Below are positions 26,888 through 35,099 of a stretch of 64,000 nucleotides of DNA, in pieces (within the stretch, counting starts at the first letter, position 1; each line of letters starts with the position of its first letter). The stretch spans positions 821,496-885,495 of the forward strand of contig PAME01000001.1 of assembly GCA_002707155.1 (NCBI GenBank), in the 5' to 3' direction. The stretch is from Crocinitomicaceae bacterium (GTDB lineage: Bacteria > Bacteroidota > Bacteroidia > Flavobacteriales_G > Salibacteraceae). A model generated the notes under the pieces. That model worked only from the letters and a program-made list of their open reading frames with translations, was not told the origin of the DNA and searched no databases. A program made the translations under genes and the position numbers.

Positions 26888-26897
26888 CTTTTTTAAC
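26888..26897. repeat. 10-bp target-site duplication, left
   Basis: CTTTTTTAAC here is repeated exactly at 26997-27006, on both sides of MITE copy 2. Confidence 0.85.
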
Positions 26898-26996
26898 GCG
26901 ATGTTGTAGAATAATGAGGGGTCATGCTGAATTTATTTCAGCATGACGGCTAGAGAGTGTATTACTTACATTTCCCACATAATTCAACCACACTAC
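26898..26996 (-). mobile_element. 99-bp MITE-like element, copy 2
   Basis: This is the reverse-oriented counterpart of the element at 1513-1611: the same 99-bp length, with about ten differences by eye. The terminal inverted repeats are GCGATGTTGTAGAATAATGAG and the complement of GTAGTGTGGTTGAATTATG. The central palindrome is at 26920-26947. It is bracketed by a perfect 10-bp duplication (26888-26897, 26997-27006) and interrupts a reading frame that its removal restores. It has no coding capacity, so it must rely on a transposase in trans. A TIR-matching transposase gene is not in this window. Confidence 0.9.
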
Positions 26997-27006
26997 CTTT
27001 TTTAAC
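26997..27006. repeat. 10-bp target-site duplication, right
   Basis: CTTTTTTAAC here is identical to 26888-26897. The perfect match indicates a recent insertion. Confidence 0.85.
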
Positions 27007-27147
27007 TCAATACCATTCCCAACGGGAACATCCACCAATTTATAAACACTTATAGCAGGCTATAGCTCCGAATCGCGAGCGGTAAAAGTCACTCCGCAAT
27101 CCGACTTATCATAAAGATTTTAGCTAAAGCCTCAAGTAGTTTGACCG

Positions 27148-27690
27148 TTAATTGTTATTTTCTAGATTGGGATAATCTTTCTGTCTAAGCGATTTTTTCA
27201 ATCGAAAGAGCCCTAACTCCATGGTTTTTTCAATCACTTCTTTGATAAAATAGTTTGCTGGGCGTTTAAAAAACGGAAATTCTTCACCTACATAAATCCA
27301 ACTAATTTTCGTTTCCCGTTCGTTTCCTTCCAGTAAAAATTCGCCTTGGTAAGCCTTCCAGACTCCTGCTTTTTCGAATGCCGTGGTAAAAGAGATGCGC
27401 CCACTATCTGGATGGAAATCCACTTCAATTTTCCCTCCCGTATTGGTGCTGCTTATCCACTCAATCTTATTGGTACTAGTAACAATGCTGCCTTCTTTTG
27501 CCGAATCTAAGTAGGGATGCCATTCCTGCCAAAATTCCAGATCGCTTAAATCCTCAATGACGCTTTGTTCGGAGTGATGCACCACAATGGTTTTTGAAGC
27601 AGCAACTTTTTTTGGCGATAAAACGCAAATAGTAAGGTAAGCCACCAAGAGCGTAAAAATTCCTACTGCAATTATTTTTAAATATTCCAA
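27148..27690 (-). CDS. Membrane-anchored SRPBCC (START/polyketide-cyclase-like) protein
   Basis: The 180-residue protein has one N-terminal transmembrane helix (IIAVGIFTLLVAYLTICVL). An SRPBCC fold of about 145 residues follows (FWQEWHPYLDS near residue 53, GRISFTTAFEKAGVWKAY, and a long C-terminal helix). This fold forms a deep pocket for hydrophobic ligands. Many Bacteroidota have such single-gene proteins without known ligands. The start codon appears to be TTG, and a TATTTTTG -7 box lies 13 bp upstream. No operon partners are visible. Confidence 0.82.
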   Translation of the reverse strand: MEYLKIIAVGIFTLLVAYLTICVLSPKKVAASKTIVVHHSEQSVIEDLSDLEFWQEWHPYLDSAKEGSIVTSTNKIEWISSTNTGGKIEVDFHPDSGRISFTTAFEKAGVWKAYQGEFLLEGNERETKISWIYVGEEFPFFKRPANYFIKEVIEKTMELGLFRLKKSLRQKDYPNLENNN

Positions 27691-27703
27691 TGTGTACTTT
27701 TTG

Positions 27704-27711
27704 CAAAAATA
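27704..27711 (-). promoter_or_regulatory. -7 promoter element of the SRPBCC gene
   Basis: TATTTTTG on the minus strand matches TAnnTTTG, 13 bp upstream of the TTG start at 27690. Confidence 0.5.
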
Positions 27712-27775
27712 GAACAGGAAGACTATAAAAAATGCGCTACTCTTGAGTCTATAAATACTTCCGATAATAATCTTG

Positions 27776-27783
27776 TAAATTTG
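27776..27783 (+). promoter_or_regulatory. -7 promoter element of the M23 peptidase gene
   Basis: TAAATTTG matches TAnnTTTG and lies 10 bp before the ATG at 27794, implying a very short leader. Confidence 0.5.
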
Positions 27784-27793
27784 CAGAGTAGTG

Positions 27794-28918
27794 ATGGGTT
27801 TCCGTAAATATTATTTTGTGCTTTTAGTGCTTGTGCTAAGTAGCATATCCTTTGCTGCAGTGGAAACGGAAAAAGAGCCGCCCACAAAGTCGGATAAGCC
27901 GGTAAAAAAAGCAGTGGTCATGTATGGGGAACAAACACTGTTTAATACCTTGGAGCAGTTAGACGATGAGCACATTCAATTGCACTACGATTCGCTAAAA
28001 AAGCTAGCAAACCCTCCGCAGCTTATTATGAGTCAAATAGAATTGTTTTTGACGGTAAAAACCCTAACCAAATTAGAAGCAGCACTTTTGTTGGACAGTT
28101 TGTTTGATTCTGGAGACGAGCATTACGCCCTTATCAATCAAATAAATCTCTTTTTAATCGATCACGATTTTTCAGATGCGGAAGAAGAGTTTGCTTATTT
28201 AGAGCACAATTCCAATTATCCAGCACAATTAATCTACGGCTCATGGATAACGACCAAACCACATCCCTACAGTCCAGAATTGTATAAAACCGATACCACA
28301 CAGCGTCTGAAATTGGTAGATAGAAGTTTTGGGGATTACGTTTCTCCAGTAGATAAAATTGTGGTTACTTCTCGTTTTGGACATCGCTGGGGAAAGACGC
28401 ACCGCGGAATTGATTTGGACTTGCAAGTTTGGGATGAAGTAAAAAGTGCTTTTTCAGGCAAAGTGCGTTTTGCCGGTTATTTTGGAGGCTACGGAAGAGT
28501 GGTAGTCGTTCGACACGATAACGGGCTGGAAACCTTGTACGCGCATTTGCATCGCTTTAAAGTAAAGGCCGGTGATGATGTAAAGGCTGGAAATCTAATT
28601 GCCCTTGGGGGTAGTTCTGGGAACAGCTCGGGCAGTCATTTGCATTTCGAAGTGCGTTATAAAGGGGTAGCATTGAACCCAGATCAAATCATCGATTTCG
28701 AGAACAAAGCCTTAGTCGCCCAGAAGATCACCTTAATCAAAAATTCATGGGGTTTTACAGCCATACCAGATGGAGTAGAATACTACACGGTACGCAGGGG
28801 AGATTATTTATTTAAAATCGCCGAGGAATATGGCACTACGTGCAACGACTTGTGCAAAATGAATGGGATCCGAAGAAATACGCCATTGCAAGTAGGACAA
28901 AAAATTAGAGTAATATAA
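27794..28918 (+). CDS. M23 peptidoglycan endopeptidase with LysM domain
   Basis: This secreted cell-wall hydrolase (about 374 residues) has a signal peptide (ending ISFAA). A central M23/LytM domain carries the zinc ligands HRGIDLD (near residue 205) and HLHFEVRY (HxH, near 286). A C-terminal LysM domain (YYTVRRGDYLFKIAEEYG to VGQKIRVI) binds peptidoglycan glycan chains. Such enzymes cut peptide cross-links during growth or division. The ATG at 27794 follows a GTG one codon earlier. The next gene overlaps its stop by one base, so they form an operon. Confidence 0.92.
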   Translation: MGFRKYYFVLLVLVLSSISFAAVETEKEPPTKSDKPVKKAVVMYGEQTLFNTLEQLDDEHIQLHYDSLKKLANPPQLIMSQIELFLTVKTLTKLEAALLLDSLFDSGDEHYALINQINLFLIDHDFSDAEEEFAYLEHNSNYPAQLIYGSWITTKPHPYSPELYKTDTTQRLKLVDRSFGDYVSPVDKIVVTSRFGHRWGKTHRGIDLDLQVWDEVKSAFSGKVRFAGYFGGYGRVVVVRHDNGLETLYAHLHRFKVKAGDDVKAGNLIALGGSSGNSSGSHLHFEVRYKGVALNPDQIIDFENKALVAQKITLIKNSWGFTAIPDGVEYYTVRRGDYLFKIAEEYGTTCNDLCKMNGIRRNTPLQVGQKIRVI

Positions 28919-29259
28919 TGGATCATTTATTCGACCTAACAAATTATCGCATTCACCCTTCGGATAAGAGTTACAATGTTTACCATTTTACCAAACCCGA
29001 ACAGGCCGATTATTTTGAAACGCTGCTTATAGAATACAAGCTGCATTTTGAGCGCTACAATGAAAAAAAAGGAGATCGACTGGTCTATTATTTTGGAATA
29101 AAGCGCGTGGATGAAAATACGAGCAACCAATTAAACAATCTTACCTTGGGCAGGTACCGCAGAAAGTTTATTCCCGACCGAACAATAAGATTAGGTATTA
29201 TGTTTTTAAGCGTCGGTATACTTTTATTAGCAATAGTTGGGTTTATTAAATCCAGATAA
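28918..29259 (+). CDS. Small membrane protein of unknown function
   Basis: I do not recognise this 113-residue protein as a named family. The N-terminal ~80 residues are soluble and look like a compact alpha/beta domain (YHFTKPEQADYFETLLIEYK). One transmembrane helix lies at the C-terminus (LGIMFLSVGILLLAIVGFI). Its ATG overlaps the TAA of the M23/LysM peptidase by one base, so it is translationally coupled and may act with that hydrolase at the inner membrane. Confidence 0.75.
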   Translation: MDHLFDLTNYRIHPSDKSYNVYHFTKPEQADYFETLLIEYKLHFERYNEKKGDRLVYYFGIKRVDENTSNQLNNLTLGRYRRKFIPDRTIRLGIMFLSVGILLLAIVGFIKSR

Positions 29260-29295
29260 CTAAACCCTTTTCGCTTTGCTGCGTATTCTTATTGT

Positions 29296-30906
29296 ATGAA
29301 ACTTCTTTTCTCCATCTTCTGTTTTTTTGTCTTTAGCACGAATGCAATCTTTGCGCAAAGCGAATGGAAAGCAGGTGAGGTGCTCGTTACCTTGGAGCAA
29401 GAAGTTGATGTCAATTACTTTTTAAATGAGCTGGAAACCAATACGGGGCTGCAGGTGAATCGCGTTGAAGCCTTGGTTCCTTCCGCTAATATTTATGCTT
29501 TTTCTTTTTTAAACGGTCAAATCAATGTTGAAGAAGCGGTTTCCTTGTTGAAGGAGCAGTCCATGGTAAAGTTTGCTCAACCCAATCATACGAATATTGA
29601 AATGCGCAAATCTTCAAATGATCCAAATGCAATAGGGCAATGGTATTTGGATAAAATAAATGCGCCATTGGCTTGGGACATTACCACTGGAGGCAGTACA
29701 ATTGATAGCCAAGAAATTGTAATTGCGATTGTTGACGTGAGTTTTGAAATTTCGCACGATGACCTCAAAGAGAACTTTTGGAGGAATAAACACGAGATAG
29801 CCCTAAACGGAATTGACGATGACAAGAACGGTTATATCGACGACTACGATGGTTGGAACGTGTACCAAGATACGGGGTATATTTCTGCAAAAACACCACT
29901 CGGGTCTATCGACAAACACGGTACTCAAATAGCGGGAATTATTGGCGGTGTAGGGAACAATAGAAGAGATATAGCGGGTATAAACTGGTCAGTAAAAATG
30001 CTGCCTGTGCAAGGTTCCTCAACCGAGGAAGCCGTTGTCATTAAATCCTATAACTACATCCTTGAAATGCGAAAAACCTACAACCGAACGAATGGAGATT
30101 CAGGTGCTTTTATTATCGCCCAAAACTCTTCTTTTGGCGTCGATAGAAGGTTTCCGAATCAATTCCCAATTTGGTGCGATTTGTTCGATCAATTGGGAAA
30201 AGCAGGTGTGGTGAGTATAGCGGCAGGGCCAAATAGTGTTGTGGATATTGACGATGTTGGTGATATTCCGTGCACTTGCCCATCAGACTACCTCGTAACC
30301 GTTACACGAAGTGATGAACAAGATAAATTGTTTGGCGGCGGATTTGGAAAAGAGTCGATAGACCTTGCTGCTCCAGGAAAGCAGATTTTTACCACTTCAC
30401 CAATCAATTCAACAAGTCAGGCGGGAGGATCTTCTTTTGCCGCTCCTATGGCTGCTGCAGCTTTGGGCTTAATGTATGCGAGTTATCCGCAACGTTTTTT
30501 CAGTACAAGTGCGGACTCCATGGCCTTGAAAAGCGCAACTTATTTAAAACAAAGTGTTGAACTTTTTCCCGAATTTGAAGACATAACTGCAAGTGGCGGT
30601 CGATTGGATCTGTTTAAATCCACTTCGCTTGCACAGGCTGCCCCGCCACTTTCAACAAATATTAAGCAAAGTTTATCAATTAGCACCAGAGTCTATCCAA
30701 ATCCAAGTAAAGGAAGCTTTACCTTTGAGACAACATCCTTTGGTATTCTAGAACTCTACGATTTAAAAGGTGTGCTAATTTTAAAGAAAGACATTCAAAG
30801 CACAAATGCATTCATAGAAACTCAAGGCTTAGCCAATGGGATGTATGTGTTGCAGTTTAATGCTGATAATCAAATTTTTAGAAACAAAATAATTATTGAA
30901 CATTGA
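29296..30906 (+). CDS. Secreted subtilisin-like (S8) protease with T9SS sorting domain
   Basis: The 536-residue protein has a signal peptide (ending AIFAQ), a fragment-like propeptide region (residues ~25-100) and an S8 catalytic domain. The triad is visible: Asp in IAIVDVSFEISHDD (near residue 148; the usual DSG/DTG is DVS here), His in KHGTQIAGIIGG (near 214) and Ser in GGSSFAAPMAAAA (near 379), with the oxyanion Asn in AQNSSFG. The C-terminal ~80 residues are a type A T9SS domain (YPNPSKGSFTFE to NKIIIEH) that sends the protein across the outer membrane. Its stop overlaps the TTG of the peroxidase gene by 4 bp. Confidence 0.92.
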   Translation: MKLLFSIFCFFVFSTNAIFAQSEWKAGEVLVTLEQEVDVNYFLNELETNTGLQVNRVEALVPSANIYAFSFLNGQINVEEAVSLLKEQSMVKFAQPNHTNIEMRKSSNDPNAIGQWYLDKINAPLAWDITTGGSTIDSQEIVIAIVDVSFEISHDDLKENFWRNKHEIALNGIDDDKNGYIDDYDGWNVYQDTGYISAKTPLGSIDKHGTQIAGIIGGVGNNRRDIAGINWSVKMLPVQGSSTEEAVVIKSYNYILEMRKTYNRTNGDSGAFIIAQNSSFGVDRRFPNQFPIWCDLFDQLGKAGVVSIAAGPNSVVDIDDVGDIPCTCPSDYLVTVTRSDEQDKLFGGGFGKESIDLAAPGKQIFTTSPINSTSQAGGSSFAAPMAAAALGLMYASYPQRFFSTSADSMALKSATYLKQSVELFPEFEDITASGGRLDLFKSTSLAQAAPPLSTNIKQSLSISTRVYPNPSKGSFTFETTSFGILELYDLKGVLILKKDIQSTNAFIETQGLANGMYVLQFNADNQIFRNKIIIEH

Positions 30907-32084
30907 GTAAGCTGATAAAAATATTCGCGTTTTTTGGGTTGTTTTTTCTTGTGATTTCTTCTTGCAAGAAGGATGAAATTGAAATTCCACTAATTCCTGA
31001 AGTTGCCGATACAACAGGAGAATCGCGCTATAAATGCAAGACAACGGCTTATAATCTGACTCAACCTGATTATTTCCCGCCATTTCCAACACCTATCTTA
31101 AACATTGAAATGACGGAAGAGCGCATTGCTTTGGGACGTAAGTTGTTTTACGAAACAAAATTGAGTGGTGATAATACCATGTCTTGTGCAAGTTGTCACA
31201 ACCAAAAAGATGCATTTACCGATAACAAAAGAAGACTGTCAATTGGAATAGATAGAAGATCGGGTACCAAGAACTCAATGGCCTTATTTAATTTGGCTTA
31301 TTCTCCTGCTTTCTTCTGGGACGGTAGAAGTCCAACATTGCAAAAGCAAGCAATCGACCCGATATTAGATCCGGTAGAAATGCACGAAACATGGAAAAAT
31401 GCAATCATTAAATTGAAAGGCGAAGAAGATTACAATAGAATGTTTTACGAAGCATTTTGTACCGCCGATTACGATTCTACGCATGCTGCTCGAGCCATCG
31501 CTCAATTTGAATTGACACTCATCTCTGGCAATTCCACTTATGATAAAGCGGTCGATAGAACCGGAAACAACCCCAACATTGGTCCACAATTTGGCCCGGG
31601 GGAAGAACAAATTTCGAGAGGGTTTAGAATATTCAACGGAGAGGTTAGCGGAAACGGAGGAGGAGGAGACTGTTTTCATTGTCATTCAACCGATAATATG
31701 CTGTTTACCAACAATGATTTTATGAATAATGGCTTGGACGATAATCCGAGTCCTGGCTTTTTTAATGTTACAAGAAATGAGATAAATCGAGGACAGTTTA
31801 AAGTGCCTACTTTGCGAAATGTAGAGCATACTGGACCCTATATGCACGATGGTCGGTTTGCGACCTTGGAAGAAGTCGTAGAGTTCTATAATTCTGGCGT
31901 TCGAGCAAATTCAAAAAATATTGAACCAATTATGGTTTTTGGTGATACCATTAACGGCACAGGCAGTGGAATTGCTGGAGGGCTGAATCTGACCTCGCAA
32001 GAAAAAGCGGATTTGGTGGCTTTTTTAAAGGCCTTAAGCGATCCTGATTTCTTAACCAATAAAGATTTTTCAGATCCCAATTGA
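30903..32084 (+). CDS. Di-haem cytochrome c peroxidase family lipoprotein
   Basis: The protein begins with a TTG that overlaps the S8 protease stop (TTGA). A lipoprotein signal (FFLVISSC) attaches it to a membrane. Two haem c motifs are present: CASCH (near residue 98) and CFHCH (near 257), with LGRKLFYETKLSGDNTMSC, typical of the CcpA/MauG family. The distal NVEHTGPYMHDGRFATLEEVV motif is near residue 308. The family reduces H2O2 or carries out MauG-like oxidations. The length of 393 residues fits. Pairing with a secreted protease is unusual, and no common pathway is known to me. Confidence 0.9.
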   Translation: MSKLIKIFAFFGLFFLVISSCKKDEIEIPLIPEVADTTGESRYKCKTTAYNLTQPDYFPPFPTPILNIEMTEERIALGRKLFYETKLSGDNTMSCASCHNQKDAFTDNKRRLSIGIDRRSGTKNSMALFNLAYSPAFFWDGRSPTLQKQAIDPILDPVEMHETWKNAIIKLKGEEDYNRMFYEAFCTADYDSTHAARAIAQFELTLISGNSTYDKAVDRTGNNPNIGPQFGPGEEQISRGFRIFNGEVSGNGGGGDCFHCHSTDNMLFTNNDFMNNGLDDNPSPGFFNVTRNEINRGQFKVPTLRNVEHTGPYMHDGRFATLEEVVEFYNSGVRANSKNIEPIMVFGDTINGTGSGIAGGLNLTSQEKADLVAFLKALSDPDFLTNKDFSDPN

Positions 32085-32110
32085 TTTCTAGTTAGCGCTT
32101 GGGTTAATGT

Positions 32111-32118
32111 TATTTTTG
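32111..32118 (+). promoter_or_regulatory. -7 promoter element of queE
   Basis: TATTTTTG matches TAnnTTTG and ends 10 bp before the queE ATG. Confidence 0.45.
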
Positions 32119-32128
32119 CCCTCAGTTT

Positions 32129-32740
32129 ATGGCGAATTCTTCCCCAACTTCTTTTCCAATTATGGAGCACTTCTACACCATTCAAGGTGAGGGGCGAAAT
32201 GCGGGTAAAGCATCTTATTTTTTTAGAATAGGCGGTTGCGATGTTGGCTGTCCGTGGTGCGATGTAAAGGAAAGCTGGGACGATGGCCATCCTAAAATGA
32301 CGATACAAGAAATTATCAATTGCGCCAGCGAAGCAGAGGCTAAGAATATTGTTATCACGGGTGGCGAACCCTGCATGTACGATTTGTCGGAGCTTACCAG
32401 TAAATTGAAATCGGCAGGGTTTAACCTTTGGATAGAGACCTCAGGCGCCTACGAAATTACAGGAGATTGGGATTGGATAGTTGTTTCTCCTAAACGCAGA
32501 AAGTCCTGTTTGCCGTCAAGCTTAAAAAAAGCCAGTGAATTAAAAGTAGTGGTGGTGCGCACCATGGACTTTGATTGGGCGGTTGAGCATGCAAAATCAG
32601 TTTCATCGGAATGCGCTTTGTATTTTCAGCCAGAGTGGAGTAGAGAAGAGGAAATGCTTCCAGAGGTGATCAATTTTGTGAAGGGAAATCCCGACTGGCA
32701 AATTTCTTTGCAAACGCACAAATACATGCAAATACCTTAG
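32129..32740 (+). CDS. queE: 7-carboxy-7-deazaguanine synthase
   Basis: QueE is a radical SAM enzyme that converts 6-carboxytetrahydropterin to 7-carboxy-7-deazaguanine in queuosine/preQ0 synthesis. The Fe-S cluster motif is CDVGCPWC near residue 33 (CxxxCxxC), and the SAM-binding VITGGEP is near 75. N-terminal EHFYTIQGEGRNAG is the family signature. The length of 203 residues is normal. A second possible start is the ATG at residue 12 (32162). A pterin-synthase homologue of the preceding pathway step lies at 51485 in the carotenoid operon. Confidence 0.95.
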   Translation: MANSSPTSFPIMEHFYTIQGEGRNAGKASYFFRIGGCDVGCPWCDVKESWDDGHPKMTIQEIINCASEAEAKNIVITGGEPCMYDLSELTSKLKSAGFNLWIETSGAYEITGDWDWIVVSPKRRKSCLPSSLKKASELKVVVVRTMDFDWAVEHAKSVSSECALYFQPEWSREEEMLPEVINFVKGNPDWQISLQTHKYMQIP

Positions 32741-32826
32741 GTTTAGTATTGCTAAATCAATTGTCTGAATGTGGACAAAAATAGAAGCGTCATTTCCGTT
32801 TCTTTGACCCTTAAGACATCTTGAAC

Positions 32827-33819
32827 ATGAAAAAAATTAATTTGATTGTTGTATCAATACTGACGGTATTTTTTGCCGATGCTCAAGTGGCTAAAAAGGT
32901 ATTGGCAGAGCATTTTACCAATACTAAATGTAGCATCTGTGCAAGTCGCAATCCAGGTTTAATTCAAAACTTCAACAATAATCCCGATGTCCTACATGTG
33001 AGTGTTCATCCCAGCGCACCTTACTCCGATTGTTTTTTAAATAATCACAACCCCTCTGAAAATGATGCTAGAACTAATTTCTATGGTTTATACGGTTCTA
33101 CTCCCAAGTTGGTGATAAATGGAGTAATACAACCTACTAGTACCAATTTTGGTGGCGCTACTTTGTTTAACAATTTTACGGGGGACATGTCTGCGATATC
33201 AATGAATTCTGAGGTATTAATTGCAGGCAGTAAATTAGAAATAGAAGTAATTGTTAAGGTCGAAGCTGCAAATAGCTTTAATACAGAAAAACTTACGGTC
33301 TTCTTGGTGGAGGACACCGTTTTCTATGATGCGCCAAATGGTGAAAAACAACATTATAACGTATTCCGAAAGGCCTTGACTTCTGAAGCGGGAGACGACA
33401 TAGTGATTTCTCAGACTACGAACGATTCAGTCATTGAAAGGTATTCAATAGACATTAATAGTGGTTGGGACTTAGAGCGCATGAAGGTCATTGCAATCCT
33501 TCAAAAAAGTGATGATAAAACACTAATCCAAGCGGATGAATCAATGAATGCAGGTCACAATGCGCCTGCTGGACTAAGCCAGAAGAAACCAAAATTTGCA
33601 CATCAAATTTACCCCAGCCCCGCTTCAGCTGTATTGAACGTAGAAGGGTTGACGACTAACTTTCAATATGAAATATTGGATAGTGCTGGAAATACGATGC
33701 AAGCTGGAGAAAATTATGCAGGTGAACCAATTAACGTAGTGCAATTAAAATCGGGTATTCATTTTATTCGGGTTTACAATGCGGAGCAACATACCGTCAG
33801 TAAATTTTTGAAGGAATAG
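32827..33819 (+). CDS. Omp28-related secreted protein with T9SS sorting domain
   Basis: The ATG at 32827 is preferred to a TTG two codons earlier. The ~330-residue protein has a signal peptide (ending FFADAQ). A thioredoxin-like Omp28 domain follows with a CSICASRNPG redox-like motif near residue 37 and HPSAPYSD. A beta-sandwich comes next, and a C-terminal T9SS type A domain (YPSPASAVLNVEG to VSKFLKE). Omp28-type proteins in Porphyromonas are surface-exposed, with a suspected adhesion or redox role. It is a single gene converging with the glycosyltransferase gene. Confidence 0.85.
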   Translation: MKKINLIVVSILTVFFADAQVAKKVLAEHFTNTKCSICASRNPGLIQNFNNNPDVLHVSVHPSAPYSDCFLNNHNPSENDARTNFYGLYGSTPKLVINGVIQPTSTNFGGATLFNNFTGDMSAISMNSEVLIAGSKLEIEVIVKVEAANSFNTEKLTVFLVEDTVFYDAPNGEKQHYNVFRKALTSEAGDDIVISQTTNDSVIERYSIDINSGWDLERMKVIAILQKSDDKTLIQADESMNAGHNAPAGLSQKKPKFAHQIYPSPASAVLNVEGLTTNFQYEILDSAGNTMQAGENYAGEPINVVQLKSGIHFIRVYNAEQHTVSKFLKE

Positions 33820-33838
33820 CGGGTATTTTTAAACGGAA

Positions 33839-35098
33839 TTAGTCGTGAATCTTGTCGTGCTCTCTAATTAACCGTAAAAATTCAGCATTAGAACTTACAG
33901 CACCAGCCGCTAATTTTGAGGTATCAAATAGTTTTTCGACTTCACCTTTTAATGGCTGATTGGCGTAAAAATGATCTCTTGCAAAGTGTACAAACTTTAA
34001 TGCGCGAAAGGCATTAAACCAATTGAAAAATCGTTTCTGAAAAGTCTCCCATGTTTTCCCGTATTCCAACAAATCGGGAATACGTTCCTCAAAATTCTGA
34101 TCTTGAAGAAAAGCTCGGATACTTTTAGGCACTGAACTGTCATCCTTCAATTTACTCAGTTCATTTTTTTTATAAAACTCGGGTAGCACTTCTAAAAACA
34201 ACTTTTGATCTTCAAAACTCTTGAAGGCATAGGTTTCATTTGAATTTTTTCCCTCCTGGAACTCACTAATAGCTCTGCCTGTTCCAAATGGAACGCGATG
34301 TGACGGCCTTGGTGAAGGAATTACGCGGGTGGTATTGATTTCAATTATAGGGTAACGTTCCACAATTTTTTGCATGAAATAGAAATCCTCTCCGGCTTTT
34401 CGTTTGTTCATACCACCCTGACTTTGATAGGCGCTAGACATAACTGCCATACTGCTTCCAATGGTAAAACACGCCATAGGATGGCCAGTATATTCAAACG
34501 CATTTTTATAATACCTCAAATGCAATTCGTAGTCGATAATGGAATTGTAAATGCTCGGCTGAAACTCATCTCCATAAATCGGGTGTTCGAAATATATTGA
34601 AGCTCCTTTAGCTTTTGGATTTTTAACAAAAGCTTGTTCAATTTCGACTAAATAATTGCTGTCGCATTTTGAGTCAGCATCAAAGCAAATGATGGGCGCA
34701 TCGTCTAATTTCAACAGGTCCATTCTGTAAACGGCTTCGTCCATTCCAATTTTCCGCGCCAAGCCAACTCCTGCATGTTTTTTTGGTAGCTTTTGCTGGT
34801 CTATAAAGTGAAAGGTAAATCCCGCTTTTTTATTTTCCGCTGCCCATTTTTTTGCATCAACTAAAGTCTCCGAGTTTCTTGTTTTAACGCAAGCATCGTC
34901 GTTTTCACTCGCATTGATAACAGTAATAATTTCAACGTGTGAATTCGGTTTAATACAATCATTAATGCTACTCAAAGTAGCGATTAAGTTGGGCTCATCA
35001 AAACAGGGAATAACGACAAACAAACCAGTTCCTGCAATTGGTGCCTCTGAAATTTGAGCATTAATAAACCCAAATTTCTGTAAATACGGGTTTTTCAT
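33839..35098 (-). CDS. GT2 family glycosyltransferase
   Basis: The ATG at 35098 begins MKNPYLQKFGFIN and lies 1 bp after the pdxH stop, so I prefer it to the longer frame that runs through pdxH. The ~419-residue protein has the GT-A nucleotide-binding strand VVIPCFDEPNLIATL and the DxD motif in ICFDADSKCDSNY near residue 154. AGEDFYFMQKI near residue 261 may supply the catalytic acidic residue. No transmembrane helix is evident. It probably adds a sugar to a cell-surface or small-molecule acceptor. The acceptor is unknown. Confidence 0.85.
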   Translation of the reverse strand: MKNPYLQKFGFINAQISEAPIAGTGLFVVIPCFDEPNLIATLSSINDCIKPNSHVEIITVINASENDDACVKTRNSETLVDAKKWAAENKKAGFTFHFIDQQKLPKKHAGVGLARKIGMDEAVYRMDLLKLDDAPIICFDADSKCDSNYLVEIEQAFVKNPKAKGASIYFEHPIYGDEFQPSIYNSIIDYELHLRYYKNAFEYTGHPMACFTIGSSMAVMSSAYQSQGGMNKRKAGEDFYFMQKIVERYPIIEINTTRVIPSPRPSHRVPFGTGRAISEFQEGKNSNETYAFKSFEDQKLFLEVLPEFYKKNELSKLKDDSSVPKSIRAFLQDQNFEERIPDLLEYGKTWETFQKRFFNWFNAFRALKFVHFARDHFYANQPLKGEVEKLFDTSKLAAGAVSSNAEFLRLIREHDKIHD

Positions 35099-35099
35099 G

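Larger units (their letters stand above)
26838..27048 (-). pseudogene. Short coding remnant interrupted by the MITE, right copy flanking hipBA
   Basis: On the minus strand the segment reads KLVDVPVGNGIELKK up to 26997 and continues at 26897 with ALSKVGVEETIARLER and a TAA at 26838-26840, which overlaps the hipA stop. Removing the 99-bp MITE plus one copy of its 10-bp duplication joins the two halves in frame. An upstream in-frame TAG shows that the gene was already a 5'-truncated fragment. The family is not recognised. It is related to the fragment at 24996-25047. Confidence 0.65.
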
